The position numbers and the translations under genes were made by a program. A DNA stretch of 64,000 nucleotides, taken from the NCBI GenBank assembly GCA_963835685.1, contig CAWIGI010000004.1, positions 248,001 to 312,000 of the forward strand, read 5' to 3'. The stretch's first letter is position 1. Every line of letters starts with the position of its first letter. This document shows, piece by piece, positions 7,463-16,778 of the stretch. The notes below the pieces were generated by a model. It did no database searches and had not been told where the DNA came from. It saw only the letters and a program-made list of their open reading frames with translations. The DNA comes from DATAGF01 sp963835685 (GTDB lineage Bacteria > Actinomycetota > Thermoleophilia > Miltoncostaeales > Miltoncostaeaceae).

Positions 7463-7975
7463 TCACTCGACCCGGAGCTGCTGTGGGCGTGCTGGGGCGA
7501 TGATCGTCGCACGAGCTCCGCGCTCGTCGACCAACGTATCCTCGGCCCCGAGCACCTGGCAGCGCACAGTGCCGTGCCGGCGCCACAGGGCGGCAGTCCA
7601 CGCAGCGATGCAGGCGTCGATGAGGTCCTCGCGGAGCTTGTAGGCGCGATCGTCGATCGGTGACGGTTGGTCGAGCAGCTCTGCAGTGACCGGGTGCGAG
7701 CGGAGGTCCATCGGCGGATCAGCTGCCCGGAGCCCAGCGATGCGTTCGACAAGCTCGTCGCAGGCCGCAGCGCGGAGCGGGCGCCAGGTCGCGACCGGCA
7801 GGCGAGGCGGCTTGCGCTTGTAGCGGGGCCGCTCAACCTCGTAGCCGAGCTCGGAGGCGCCGACGATCGTCGTGTACGGGTAGCACTCGCTCACCGTGCG
7901 ACCGGCCTGGGGCAAACACGTGGTGCCGTCCTGGTAGCGCCAGCCGTCCGTTTCGAGCCGCTCCCGGAGACGCAC
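7463..7975 (-). pseudogene. DUF429 (RNase H-like nuclease) C-terminal fragment
   Basis: The reverse frame contains SECYPYTTIVGASELGYE and KLREDLIDACIAAWTAALW, characteristic of the C-terminal half of DUF429 proteins, a predicted RNase H-fold family. The N-terminal half with the first catalytic Asp is missing: upstream in the same frame is unrelated acyl-CoA-dehydrogenase-like sequence. The frame ends at a TGA at 7463. A truncated, probably non-functional relic within the island. Confidence 0.6.
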
Positions 7976-8059
7976 GCCGGCCAGCCGGGGGCTTCGGGCG
8001 GAGGACCTCCACCGCGCTCCGGACAATGTGCGATTCGATCCCGTCGTCTTCCGCGCAGC

Positions 8060-8218
8060 GGATTCGTCTTCGTCCACGAGGACCGTCGACGAGATCCAGT
8101 CGGCGTCATGGCAGTTGCTGACGAACGGGGCTCGACCAGAGATGCGGTATCCACCGTTCGTCAACGTCGCCTTCATGGGGCGGCCGAACTGGGCGGCGGG
8201 CGGCCTGGCTCCTTCCGG
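8060..8218 (-). pseudogene. Acyl-CoA dehydrogenase/flavin monooxygenase-like fragment
   Basis: About 50 codons, KATLTNGGYRISGRAPFVSN followed by CHDADWISSTVLVDED, match the middle beta-domain of acyl-CoA-dehydrogenase-fold hydroxylases (typical G.A..V.GGYR.SGRW.FASGC..A.W). Both ends of such a gene are missing. It is in frame with the DUF429 fragment, producing an artificial chimeric ORF. Confidence 0.5.
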
Positions 8219-8307
8219 GCAAGCTCGATCGGCAGGTTGGCTGACTGGGCAACGCGCCCGATTGGGCCGAGCCGTGCAGGCGGAGGCCTCGGCCGCCTGT
8301 TCGGCGG

Positions 8308-11300
8308 TCACCAGGAGGCGGGGCGCCCGCGAGCGCCTGCGCCGTCCGGCGGTCGTCGTGCGCCCGCCAACTCCTCGCACCGCCGGCACCAGTCCTCGGC
8401 TCCCATGGCGCGGAACCCATCGGATGCCGCCACTGCGAGCTGGCGGGCCTGGCCGGGGTCCTCGGCGCGCAGGGCCGCGCAGGCTCCTGCGATCCGCATC
8501 CAGGCGCCCTCCCACCGCCGTCCGTCGCGCTCGACGGCCCCCGCTGCGCGCTCGACGGCCCGACGCCCGGCGTGGCCGTGGGCGAGGTCCGCGAGCGCCC
8601 GGGCATACTCGGCCCGCGGGCCCGATCCGAGAGCCGTCAGCGCCGCGCTCCAGCGGTCGGCGCCGGCCGTGTCGCCGCCGGCGCTCGCCACCTCCGCGGC
8701 CGCCATTGGCAGCAGGGCCGAGAGCGCGAACGGGCCCTCCTCCCCGGGGTCCCAGCCCTCGACCAGCGGCGCCAGTGCCGTGCGCGCGCCTCCCACGTCA
8801 CCGTCGGCCATGCGAGCGCGAGCCAGGGCCACCCGCACCGTGCGCCTGAAGATGCGCCCGTGCACCTCCTCGACCTCGGCCACGATGGGCTCGAGGGTTT
8901 CGAGCACCAGGCTCAACCGGCCCCGCGCGAGGGCGAGCTCCCCGGACCATGCACAGGGCGTGGCGCAAGTGGGGCTGATCCGGCGTCACGGGGAACAGCG
9001 CCCCGGCGCGATCGAGGAGCGCCTCGGCAGCCGCGAACTCCCCCTGATGGACCAGCGCCTGGGCCTGCAGGTGAGCGAGCCACTCGGCCATGCTCGACAG
9101 TCCCTGCTCGCCGACCAGATCGATCGCCCGCTCGGCGTAGCGGGCGGCTTCCGGCGGCCAGTCGATGCTCAGCCTGCAGAGATAGTGCAGTGCGAGCGCG
9201 GCGAAGAGATGATCGCTTTCCCGGAGGGCGTCACCGGCGAGCGCGAGCATCGCGCCCCGGCCGCTCACGGCGTCCCCCAGATACCAGGTCGCGGCGGCCG
9301 AGGTGAGCAGGAACGACCGACGAAGCTGCCCGCGCCGCGGGAAGTGTGAGAGATCCCATCCCTCCGGCTGCGCCTCGAGCAGCGCCAGGCCCTCGGCGCT
9401 CGTGCGGAGCGCCGCGCGCGTCTGGCCCACCAGCAGCTCGCGGTCTCCCAGCCGGCACAGGATCTGGCAGACGGCGCCCGGAGCCGGATCCGGCCCAAGC
9501 TGCTCGCGCGCCTGTCGCAGGTCCTCCAGAACGTCGAGCTTCCCCCGCGACCAGGCCGATCCGGCCAGGGCGAGGGCCGCGGAGGCGGTGTCGCCGATCG
9601 ACTCGTAGAGCGCGCCAGCCTGGTCGAAGTGGTGACTGCTCTGGTCGTGCTTGACCCAGATCACCAGCCCGCCGCCGACATGGCTCGTCAGGTATCCGAG
9701 CCTCATGAGGAGCCCGGCTCTCAGCGCCGGCCCATCGTCGGGGCGCCACAGCGTGAGCGCCCGCTCGTACTGGGCCCGGGCCTCCTGGTAGCCCCCGAGA
9801 TCCACCGAACGGGCGGCGGCCTGGATCGAGTAGTCGAGGCTCCTGACCCGGTCCTCGGCCCCCAGGGCATGCTCCAGCGCCTCCTCCAGCCGGCGCCGCA
9901 GGGGCGCGCTCGGCAGCTCCTCCGCCACCTCGAGCACGCGCGCGTGTCGGCGCCGTCGCTCGGGCCCGAGGAGGTCTCCAAGCACGGCCTCTCGAGTGAG
10001 GGCGTGGCGGAAGGCGAGGCGATCGTCGCCCCCTGTGCCCGCGTCGGCCACCAGCCCCGCGTCGCGCAGGCGCCCGAGGGCCTCGAAGGTCGCCGGCTCC
10101 GTCAGCTCGGCCGCGGCGGCGAGGAGCTCCGCGTCGAAGCGCTCGCCGAGCACGGCCGCCCAGCGCACGACCTCCCGGTCCCCGTCGCCGAGCGCGCGGA
10201 CGCGGCGAAGGAGCATGTCCTGGACCGTCCTGGGGAGGTGAAGCGGCGCACCGGAAGGCCAGCGGCCCCGGACTGGGTCGAGGGAGCCGTCGGCGACCGC
10301 GTCCCGAACCAGCTCCTCGACCACGAAGGGGTTGCCGCCGCTCGCGCGCGCCACCATCGCCGGGACCCCGCCTTCGAGGTCGAGGCCCAGGATGTCGCGC
10401 AGCATCAGCGCGACGTCCTCGTCGGCGAGGGGTTCGAGACGGACCTCCTCCCCGAGGCGCTCCCGCGCCAGCTCGTGGCGCAGCCCATCCAGGCTCGAGC
10501 CCGAGGGGGCCTCGTCCGGACGGTAGGTGAGGGCGAGCAGAATGGGGGCATCCCGCGCGGCCCGGGCAAGGTAGGCGACCAGGGCGTGGCTGGTGGGATC
10601 GGCCCAGTGCAGGTCCTCGAGCGCGAGCACGAGGCCGCCGGTGGCGGCGCGCGCCCGCAGGTAGCGCACGGCGGCCTCGAACAGTGCGCCACGATCCATG
10701 ACGGGGTCCCGGCTGCCCGTTCCGAGTTCCGGCAGGAGCAGGTCCGGGAAGGCGGCCGCCAGGGGGTCGTCGGGAACGGGGGCGCCCGGCCAGGCCCGGC
10801 GCTCGTCCCGCAGGGCGTCCTGGAGCACGCCGAGCGGCAGCGCCGCTTCGAGCGCGCTCGCCCGGCCCTCCATGACCAGGTGCCCGCGCTCGTGCGCCTT
10901 GGCGAGGAGGTCCGTGACGAGACGCGTCTTGCCGAGCCCGGCCTCGCCGGAGATGGCGACGGTCTGTCCGCCCTCGGCGCAGGCCGCGAGCATCGCCTCG
11001 AGACGCGCGATGATCGCGGCGCGCCCCACGATCGCCCGCGCGAGCATTTCCCCCGGCGCCTGTCGGCCCATCGTCGCCGAGCGGCGCGACTGGGAGTCCC
11101 GAGGGGTCGGGGCCGACGGCCCGCCGCCCGAGGGGAGGAGCAGGGTGGGATCGTGCCGCAGGATCGCCCGCTCCAGCTCCGCGAGGGCGTCGCTCGGCTC
11201 GATGCCCAGGTCGTCGACGAGGGCGCGGCGCGCCGATCGGTAGGCCTCGAGCGCCTCGGCCTGGCGGCCGGCGCGGTAGAGGGCGAGCACCAGGCAGCTC

Positions 11301-11875
11301 CGCAAGCGCTCCCGGAGCGGATGCTCGCCGACTAGGGCGCTGAGCTCGCCGATCAGCTCGGGGGCGCGACCGACGGCGAGATCGGCCTCGAGGCGGCTCT
11401 CGAGGGCCGCAAGGCGCTGCTCCTCCAGGCGGGCGGCGGCCGCCTGCGCGAACGGCTCGAAGGCCAGGTCGGCCAACGGCGGCCCGCGCCACATGGCCAG
11501 CCCCCGGCGCAGGGCCGTCGCGGCCGCCTCCGGGTCCCCCGCCGCCATCGCCCGGCCGGCCTCCTCGACCAGCGCCTCGAAACGGTCGAGGTCGAGCTCG
11601 TCGGGATCCAGCCGGAGCAGGTAGCCGGGCGACCGCGTGACCAGCCGCCCGCTGCCGAGGAGCCGGCGCAGCCGCGAAACATAGGTGTGCACGACCTTCA
11701 GCGCGGTGGCAGGCGGCCGCTCGCCCCAGAGACCGTCGATCAGCCGGTCGGTCGAGACGACCTCGTTGCGCTGCAGCAGCAGCAGGGCCAGCAGAGCGCG
11801 CTGCTTGGTGCCACCGAGGGGCAGCTCGCGCCCGTCGAGGCGCGCCTCGAGCGGCCCAAGGATCAGGAAGTCCAT
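8308..11875 (-). CDS. AfsR/SARP-type BTAD-AAA ATPase-TPR regulator (frameshifted)
   Basis: The start is the ATG at 11873-11875 (MDFLILGPLEARLDG); 12 extra upstream codons are unlikely. Order: winged-helix DNA-binding domain (about 1-95), BTAD helical domain to about 255 (ending DDLGIEPSDALAELERAIL), AAA/STAND ATPase with Walker A GEAGLGKTRLV and Walker B ALEDLHWAD, then a long TPR-like helical region. Near 8940-8943 the frame is lost in a run of four C (G on the coding strand); removing one base joins MVRELALARGRLSLVLETLEP and carries the protein on to a stop at 8308, about 1190 aa in total. No LuxR HTH follows, so the C-terminus may be cut at the island junction. Likely an ATP-dependent transcriptional activator, divergent from the protease at 12045. 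Confidence 0.75.
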
Positions 11876-12044
11876 CTGCCGGCCCCCACCTCGCGGCGGG
11901 TGAGGGATCACCGTACACCGGCGCCCCGCCCGGCAAACAGCCCCGTTTACCGCAACGCCATCGTGCTGTCAGCGCCGGTTGGGGGCGGTGCAACCGCAGG
12001 ACCCCACGGTCGGGCCCATCTCGACTCGGCCAGGGGGTCCACCG

Positions 12045-14267
12045 ATGTCACCGCCTCGTGCTCTCGTCTCGCTCATCGCCGCGACCGCCGTCGCCGCGCC
12101 CGCCTGTGTCGGCACGGTTGCCGGCGGCCCAGTGGCCGCATCGACCCCGTCCGGCGGTCCGCCGACCCCGGTCGCCCCGGCGCTCGCCGCCCGGCTGGCT
12201 GGCGCGGACGGGGCCCTGCCGGTTCTCGTGACCCTTCGCTCTCGGGTGCACGGTGAGGACTACGCCGGCCGCCCGCACGAGCTCATGAGGGACCTTCGCC
12301 GTGCGGCCGCGACCAGCCAGCCGGCGCTCCTGGCGCGCCTTCCGAGCCCGGCGCGCCGGCTTTGGCTCGTGAACGCCGTCGCCCTGCGGGCGCGTCCGGC
12401 CGAGGTCCGGCGCCTCGCGCGCGATCCCGCCGTCGCCAGCATCGAGTACGACGGTCGGGTGCGGGTCCTCGCGCCGACCGAGCGGGCCGACTCCCACGAG
12501 CCGGCCGCGCTCTTCAAGCGGGGCGGCTGGGGCCTGGCGGTGACCGGCGCTCCGGCGGTGTGGCGCGACTACGGGCTCGACGGACGCGGGGTCAGGGTCG
12601 GCTCGATCGACACTGGCGTCGACGCTGACCACCCCGACCTCGCGGGCAAGGTCGCCGCCTGGCGGGACTTCGTCGACGGTCGGCCGGAGCCCTACGACGA
12701 CCACGGCCACGGCACCCACACCATCGGCACCATGGTCGGCGGCGCCGCCGGGGGGGCGCCCATCGGGGTGGCCCCCGGCGCGCGGGTCGTGGTGGCCAAG
12801 GCCCTCGACGCCGACGGGGCCGCCACACTCAGCAGGCTGCTGGCCGCCGCCCAGTGGATCACCGATCCCGACGGCAACCCGCTCACGCACGACGCCCCGA
12901 GCGTCGTCAACGCCTCCTGGGGAGCGCCGTCGGGCGCCGGCCGCGAGGCGCTGCGGCGACTCATCCGGCGCTGGCGCGACCTGGGGATCGTGCCGGTCTT
13001 CGCCGCCGGCAACGCCGGGCCGGAGGGGAGCGTGGCCGCGCCCGCGGCCTACCCCGAGAGCTTCGCGATCGGGGCCCTTGGCCCCCGCGGTCGCGTTGCC
13101 GCCTTCTCGAGCCGGGGACCGGCCTCCGCGGAGGCCGCCTCGGCCGGCGCCGGCCGCGAGCCCTCGCCGCTCAAGCCCGATCTCGCCGCCCCCGGGCACC
13201 GGGTCGTCTCGAGCATCCCCGGCGGATCCTGGGGGAGCCAGAGCGGCACCTCGATGGCGGCGCCTCACGTCACCGGAGCGATCGCGCTTCTGCGCCAGGC
13301 CGATCGCGCGATCTCCGTCGAGGCCATCGAGACGATCCTGGGCGAGACCGCGCGAGACGTCGCGGATGCGGGCCCCGACCGGAGCAGCGGCGCGGGCGCC
13401 CTGGACGCCCGCGCCGCCGTCGCGGCCGTGCTCGGGCCACGGGCACCGCGTCCGGGGGTCTCGCTGATCGCGGTGCCGCCGGCCCTGACCAATCGGGCGG
13501 TCCTCACGTTCGCTGTCGCGAGCGGCGGCGCGCCGCTTGGTGTCTGGCTCGACGGTGCCCGCGTGCCCGGCGTCCGGTCCGGCCCCTTCGTGCGCGTGCC
13601 GGTTCGCAGGCCCGGCCGCCACGTGGTCGCCGTTGCCGCGCTCGGTCCCCGCGGTGCCGCGCTCGGGGCTCCGCGCCGCTTCTCGGTGACGATCGATCGC
13701 ACGCCGCCCCAGCTGCGGCTGGCGGTTCGCCGCACCGGGTTGCTCGAGATCGACTACCGGGCCGATGCGGCCGGCGTGGCCGAGCGGTCCGTGCGGTCGC
13801 GGCTCAGCGACGGTGGCGACAGGCGGGGCGGCCCAGCGGGCCGGCACACCTTCACCGGGCCCGGGCCCTACTGGGTCGAGGCTCAGGTCTCCGACCGGGC
13901 GGGAAACGTGCGGCGCCTCCGGCGCGCGCTCTCCTGGCCACCCGCGCTGGTCGCCCGCCGGCTGGCCTGGAACGAGGCCTTCTCCATCCTGCGGGTGGCC
14001 TTTCCGATCGCCAGGCGACAGCGGCGGCGCACCGGACGCTACCCGACCAGCCAGGAGCTCGTGCGCCCCCTGGCCGCCAACTTGGAGTGGACGCCGTCCG
14101 CCGCGATCCGCAATCCCTCCGCGCGGCCCCCGCGCGGTGCCATCGGCGTCTGGAGCGACGGGCGAAGTGGGCTCTTCCTCTCGATCGAGAAGGCGGGCCG
14201 CCGCTACTTCATGGAGGACAGGGACGGCCGGCTGGGGAGGGGTGTGCTCTGCCCGCCGCGGACGTGA
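12045..14267 (+). CDS. Secreted subtilisin-like S8 serine protease
   Basis: 740 aa from the ATG at 12045, which begins a signal peptide (MSPPRALVSLIAATAVAAPA). A propeptide-like region (about 40-150) precedes the S8 domain with the full triad: Asp189 in IDTGVD, His222 in HGHGTHT and Ser403 in SGTSMAAPH, plus oxyanion Asn in FAAGNAG. The C-terminal ~270 residues hold Ig-like beta modules (VTIDRTPPQLRL; VSDRAGNVRRL) and an unassigned end. It would act outside the cell, degrading proteins or processing surface proteins. The gene diverges from the SARP regulator across about 170 bp, so regulation by it is plausible but not shown. Confidence 0.92.
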   Translation: MSPPRALVSLIAATAVAAPACVGTVAGGPVAASTPSGGPPTPVAPALAARLAGADGALPVLVTLRSRVHGEDYAGRPHELMRDLRRAAATSQPALLARLPSPARRLWLVNAVALRARPAEVRRLARDPAVASIEYDGRVRVLAPTERADSHEPAALFKRGGWGLAVTGAPAVWRDYGLDGRGVRVGSIDTGVDADHPDLAGKVAAWRDFVDGRPEPYDDHGHGTHTIGTMVGGAAGGAPIGVAPGARVVVAKALDADGAATLSRLLAAAQWITDPDGNPLTHDAPSVVNASWGAPSGAGREALRRLIRRWRDLGIVPVFAAGNAGPEGSVAAPAAYPESFAIGALGPRGRVAAFSSRGPASAEAASAGAGREPSPLKPDLAAPGHRVVSSIPGGSWGSQSGTSMAAPHVTGAIALLRQADRAISVEAIETILGETARDVADAGPDRSSGAGALDARAAVAAVLGPRAPRPGVSLIAVPPALTNRAVLTFAVASGGAPLGVWLDGARVPGVRSGPFVRVPVRRPGRHVVAVAALGPRGAALGAPRRFSVTIDRTPPQLRLAVRRTGLLEIDYRADAAGVAERSVRSRLSDGGDRRGGPAGRHTFTGPGPYWVEAQVSDRAGNVRRLRRALSWPPALVARRLAWNEAFSILRVAFPIARRQRRRTGRYPTSQELVRPLAANLEWTPSAAIRNPSARPPRGAIGVWSDGRSGLFLSIEKAGRRYFMEDRDGRLGRGVLCPPRT

Positions 14268-14387
14268 GGGGCTGCCGTCGCCCCGCTCTCCGCGTTCTTG
14301 GGGGCTCAGACCCCCATGCACCGATCGGCGAACGTGGATGACGTGCGAGCTGGCCCCCTTGCCAGCACCGACTCCAAGTCAACGAAA

Positions 14388-14403
14388 CCCCGCATCTGCG
14401 GGG
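14388..14403 (+). terminator. Hairpin downstream of the protease gene
   Basis: Perfect 6-bp stem ccccgc/gcgggg with a 4-base loop (atct), preceded by aacgaaa and followed by cttcct. A plausible weak terminator about 120 bp after the protease stop; no strong T-run. Confidence 0.45.
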
Positions 14404-14412
14404 CTTCCTAAA

Positions 14413-14475
14413 GGTGCGCCCGGGAAGACTTGAACCTCCATGGGCCAAACGGCCCACAGGGCCCTCAACCTCCCG
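14413..14475 (-). repeat. tRNA-Leu(GAG)-like 3' fragment (att-like)
   Basis: On the reverse strand: anticodon loop TTGAGGG, CCCTG, a class II variable arm, T-arm GGAGG-TTCAAGT-CTTCC and acceptor strand CGGGCGC followed by ACC. This is the 3' half of a tRNA-Leu with anticodon GAG, different from the TAA gene nearby. The 5' side of the anticodon stem does not pair properly and the D-arm is absent, so it is a relic. It directly abuts the truncated monooxygenase. Confidence 0.7.
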
Positions 14476-14503
14476 GGCGGGGCCGGCGCCCTCGCAAAGC
14501 GGG

Positions 14504-15478
14504 ATGCTCCTTTTCTTCCCGCTCCTCTCGCCGGCCACCTGGCGCATGCTCGGGATGCGACCGCCGGGCGGCGGTGACGAGCAGGAGGTGGCGCAGCCGA
14601 CCCTTGCCGACCTGCAGTCGATCGCCGACCAGTTCACCAGTGGGAGGCTGCGGCTGCGCGACCCGGTCTGGCTCACCTACTTCCGGCTCCATCACCGCCA
14701 CGCCGCCCGCTACCGGGCCGGCCGTGTCTTCCTGGCCGGCGACGCCGCCCACGTCCACAGTCCGGCCGGCGCCCAGGGAATGAACACCGGCATCCAGGAA
14801 GCCTGGAACCTGGGCTGGAAGCTCGCGCTCGTCGCCAAAGACATCGCCGACGAGGCGCTACTCGACACCTACGAGGCCGAGCGAGGGCCGATCGGCCGCT
14901 TCGTGGTGCGCTACACCGACCGCGCCGCAACGATCGCAATCTCCGACAGCCGCATCCTCCGCCTGCTGCGAACACAGCTCGCGCCGCGGCTGGTGTCCTT
15001 CGTGCTGCGAGTCACCAGGGCGCGAGCGTACGGCTTCCGCACCGTCGCGCAGCTCCGCATCAGCTACAGGCGGAGCCCGGCCGTCCAAGAAGGCGAGCCG
15101 ACCCTCGGGCGAGGGCCGAAAGCCGGAGACCGTCTCCCCGATGCCTGCATCGCCCGTGACGGGCAAGCCGGCCGGCTACAGGACGCCGTGGCCGCGCCGC
15201 GCTTTCACCTCCTCCTCTGCGGACCCACCGACGGCTGGGACCCAGACCACCTCGCCGCCTTGCAGGAACGCCACGGCCTCGTCTCGGTGCACCGACTGGC
15301 ACGCGAAGCCGCGCCAGGCGTTCTCCACGATCGGCACGGGTACGCGCTCGCCCGGCTCGGCGTCAACCTGGCAGCCCAGTACCTCGTGCGGCCCGACGGC
15401 CACGTCGGCTACCGCAGCGGCGGAACCGACCTCGGTGGCGTTCAGCGCTACCTCACCCGCTGGCTCCCGGGCGCCTAA
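14504..15478 (+). pseudogene. FAD aromatic monooxygenase, N-terminally truncated
   Basis: The frame shows the second FAD motif of class A hydroxylases, RVFLAGDAAHVHSPAGAQGM and NTGIQEAWNLGWKLALV, plus a thioredoxin-fold C-terminal domain as in PheA/MhpA-type enzymes. The first GxGxxG Rossmann region and the substrate-domain half (roughly 200 residues) are missing; the frame instead begins next to the tRNA-Leu(GAG) fragment. It cannot bind FAD normally and is probably dead. Whether truncation happened during an integration or excision is inference. Confidence 0.8.
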
Positions 15479-15621
15479 TCAGGCACCCGCCTCCGGGTCA
15501 ACGCGGGGTCAACAGACCCCACCGCACTCAGCCGCACTCGCCCGGCGCGTCAACCGAGCGAGAGGCCGTGACGAAGACGATCTCCCGACTCAGCGGTACT
15601 CGGCCGCACTCGATAGGCGGC

Positions 15622-15680
15622 ACTTAAACTCCTCAGCCCTCAGGGCGTCCGGGTTCGAGTCCCGGCTCCGGCATCCGCTT
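15622..15680 (+). repeat. Direct tRNA-Leu(TAA) 3' fragment (distal att-like site)
   Basis: Repeats the tRNA-Leu gene from cttaaactcctcagccctca to ggctccggcat with one base missing in the variable arm. It is the outermost copy and probably marks the right end of the island that starts at 4479. Confidence 0.88.
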
Positions 15681-15739
15681 CGCTAGGGGATTCTCGGGCC
15701 ATAACAAGGATCCCGCGGAGGAGGCCCGTCTCCGCCTGT

Positions 15740-15758
15740 GGCGTCCGTTTGGCGTCCG
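15740..15758. repeat. Tandem ggcgtccg repeat beside the tRNA fragment
   Basis: Two ggcgtccg copies with an 11-bp period, 67 bp after the fragment's 3' end, mirroring 7302-7320. Confidence 0.45.
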
Positions 15759-15992
15759 GTGTGCGCAGCGGTTGGGCTCGAGCTGCCGGGCGCCCAGACG
15801 GCGCGCCGGCCGTGGGCCAGGTGACCATCCGCGCAGGCCCAGGCTGCCGGCAGCGCACCGGAAGCCCTCGCCCCTGGCGGCCCATGCCCGCGCCGTCTAC
15901 CTGCCAGACCTCCCCGCCCTGAGCCAAGGCCCTTGACGCGGATGGCTCACAATTACGCGTACGTGAGAAACGATTCGGAGGGGTGGTCAGCG
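15759..15992. other. Non-coding flank at the right end of the island
   Basis: No supported gene. The last 70 bases are less GC-rich (acaattacgcg) and probably hold the promoter of the next gene. Confidence 0.4.
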
Positions 15993-16694
15993 ATGGACAG
16001 CACGATCAGCAAGGCAGGAAGGACCGGAGTGCCTACGCCTCTTGACGCGGAGCGCGCCATCTACATCGACTTCGAGGGCACCGAGACGGAGCCGCCGTCG
16101 TTCCTGGGCGCCGCCTGGGCGGATGACGACGGCGAGTTCCGATTCCTCCAGTACGTGCTCGAGCCCGCCCTCTGGCCGGCGGCGGAGGCCTCGACGGGGG
16201 TCTTCGGCGGAACCGTGATGCGGGCCGGGTGGCCCGACCTGGCCGAGCTACGCCGGATCGCGGAGGCCGAGGACCGGCGGATCATCGCCTGGTCGGACCG
16301 CGAGCAAAAGGCACTCGCCGACAGTGTGCTTGACGAGGGCGACCGACGGTGGTTCGACGACAACGTGCTCGACGCGAAGCCGCTGGCGAAGCGGTGGAAG
16401 AGGAGGGTGCGCCCTGAGGTCGTCTTCGAGCGCGACCCGAAGAACCGGACGAGAGGCCGGCATCGGCTCGATCGGTACTTCGGACTCATCGGCTACTCGG
16501 TGCCGAAGATCCTCGGTCCCGGCAACTCCGCCAAGCGCATCCGCGCAGTGCGCGGCCAACTCGCGACGCGCGGGGACTACGCGGCGCTGACGGGGACGGT
16601 GAAAGCGAAGTGGACGAAGGCGCTCAAGCACAACTGGCACGACTGCAAGGGGCTCCGGGAGCTGGTGGTGCGCGTCGTCGCAGAGCTGGGCTGA
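15993..16694 (+). CDS. RNase H-fold (DEDD-like) nuclease domain protein
   Basis: 233 aa from the ATG at 15993, with ggagggg upstream; an in-frame ATG at 15945 is possible but poorly placed. AIYIDFEGTETEPPSFLGA resembles the first DEDD exonuclease motif (DxE), followed by a spaced IIAWSDREQKAL and VLDAKPLAKRW, as in YprB/RecB-associated RNase H-like domains. The C-terminal half is basic. A stand-alone protein of this type might process nucleic acids; the catalytic set is only partly recognisable. It lies just outside the tRNA-bounded island. Confidence 0.5.
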   Translation: MDSTISKAGRTGVPTPLDAERAIYIDFEGTETEPPSFLGAAWADDDGEFRFLQYVLEPALWPAAEASTGVFGGTVMRAGWPDLAELRRIAEAEDRRIIAWSDREQKALADSVLDEGDRRWFDDNVLDAKPLAKRWKRRVRPEVVFERDPKNRTRGRHRLDRYFGLIGYSVPKILGPGNSAKRIRAVRGQLATRGDYAALTGTVKAKWTKALKHNWHDCKGLRELVVRVVAELG

Positions 16695-16778
16695 GGGGGC
16701 GGATGCTCGGCCACCACCCGGCGACCTTCGCGATCGAGCGGAGGTCGTCCGACGACCGGGTGCGTCCCGAGACGATCC

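Noticed and set aside
9629..11335. 568-codon forward ORF opposite the SARP regulator
   Set aside because: The reverse strand shows clear BTAD and ATPase motifs; this frame has none.
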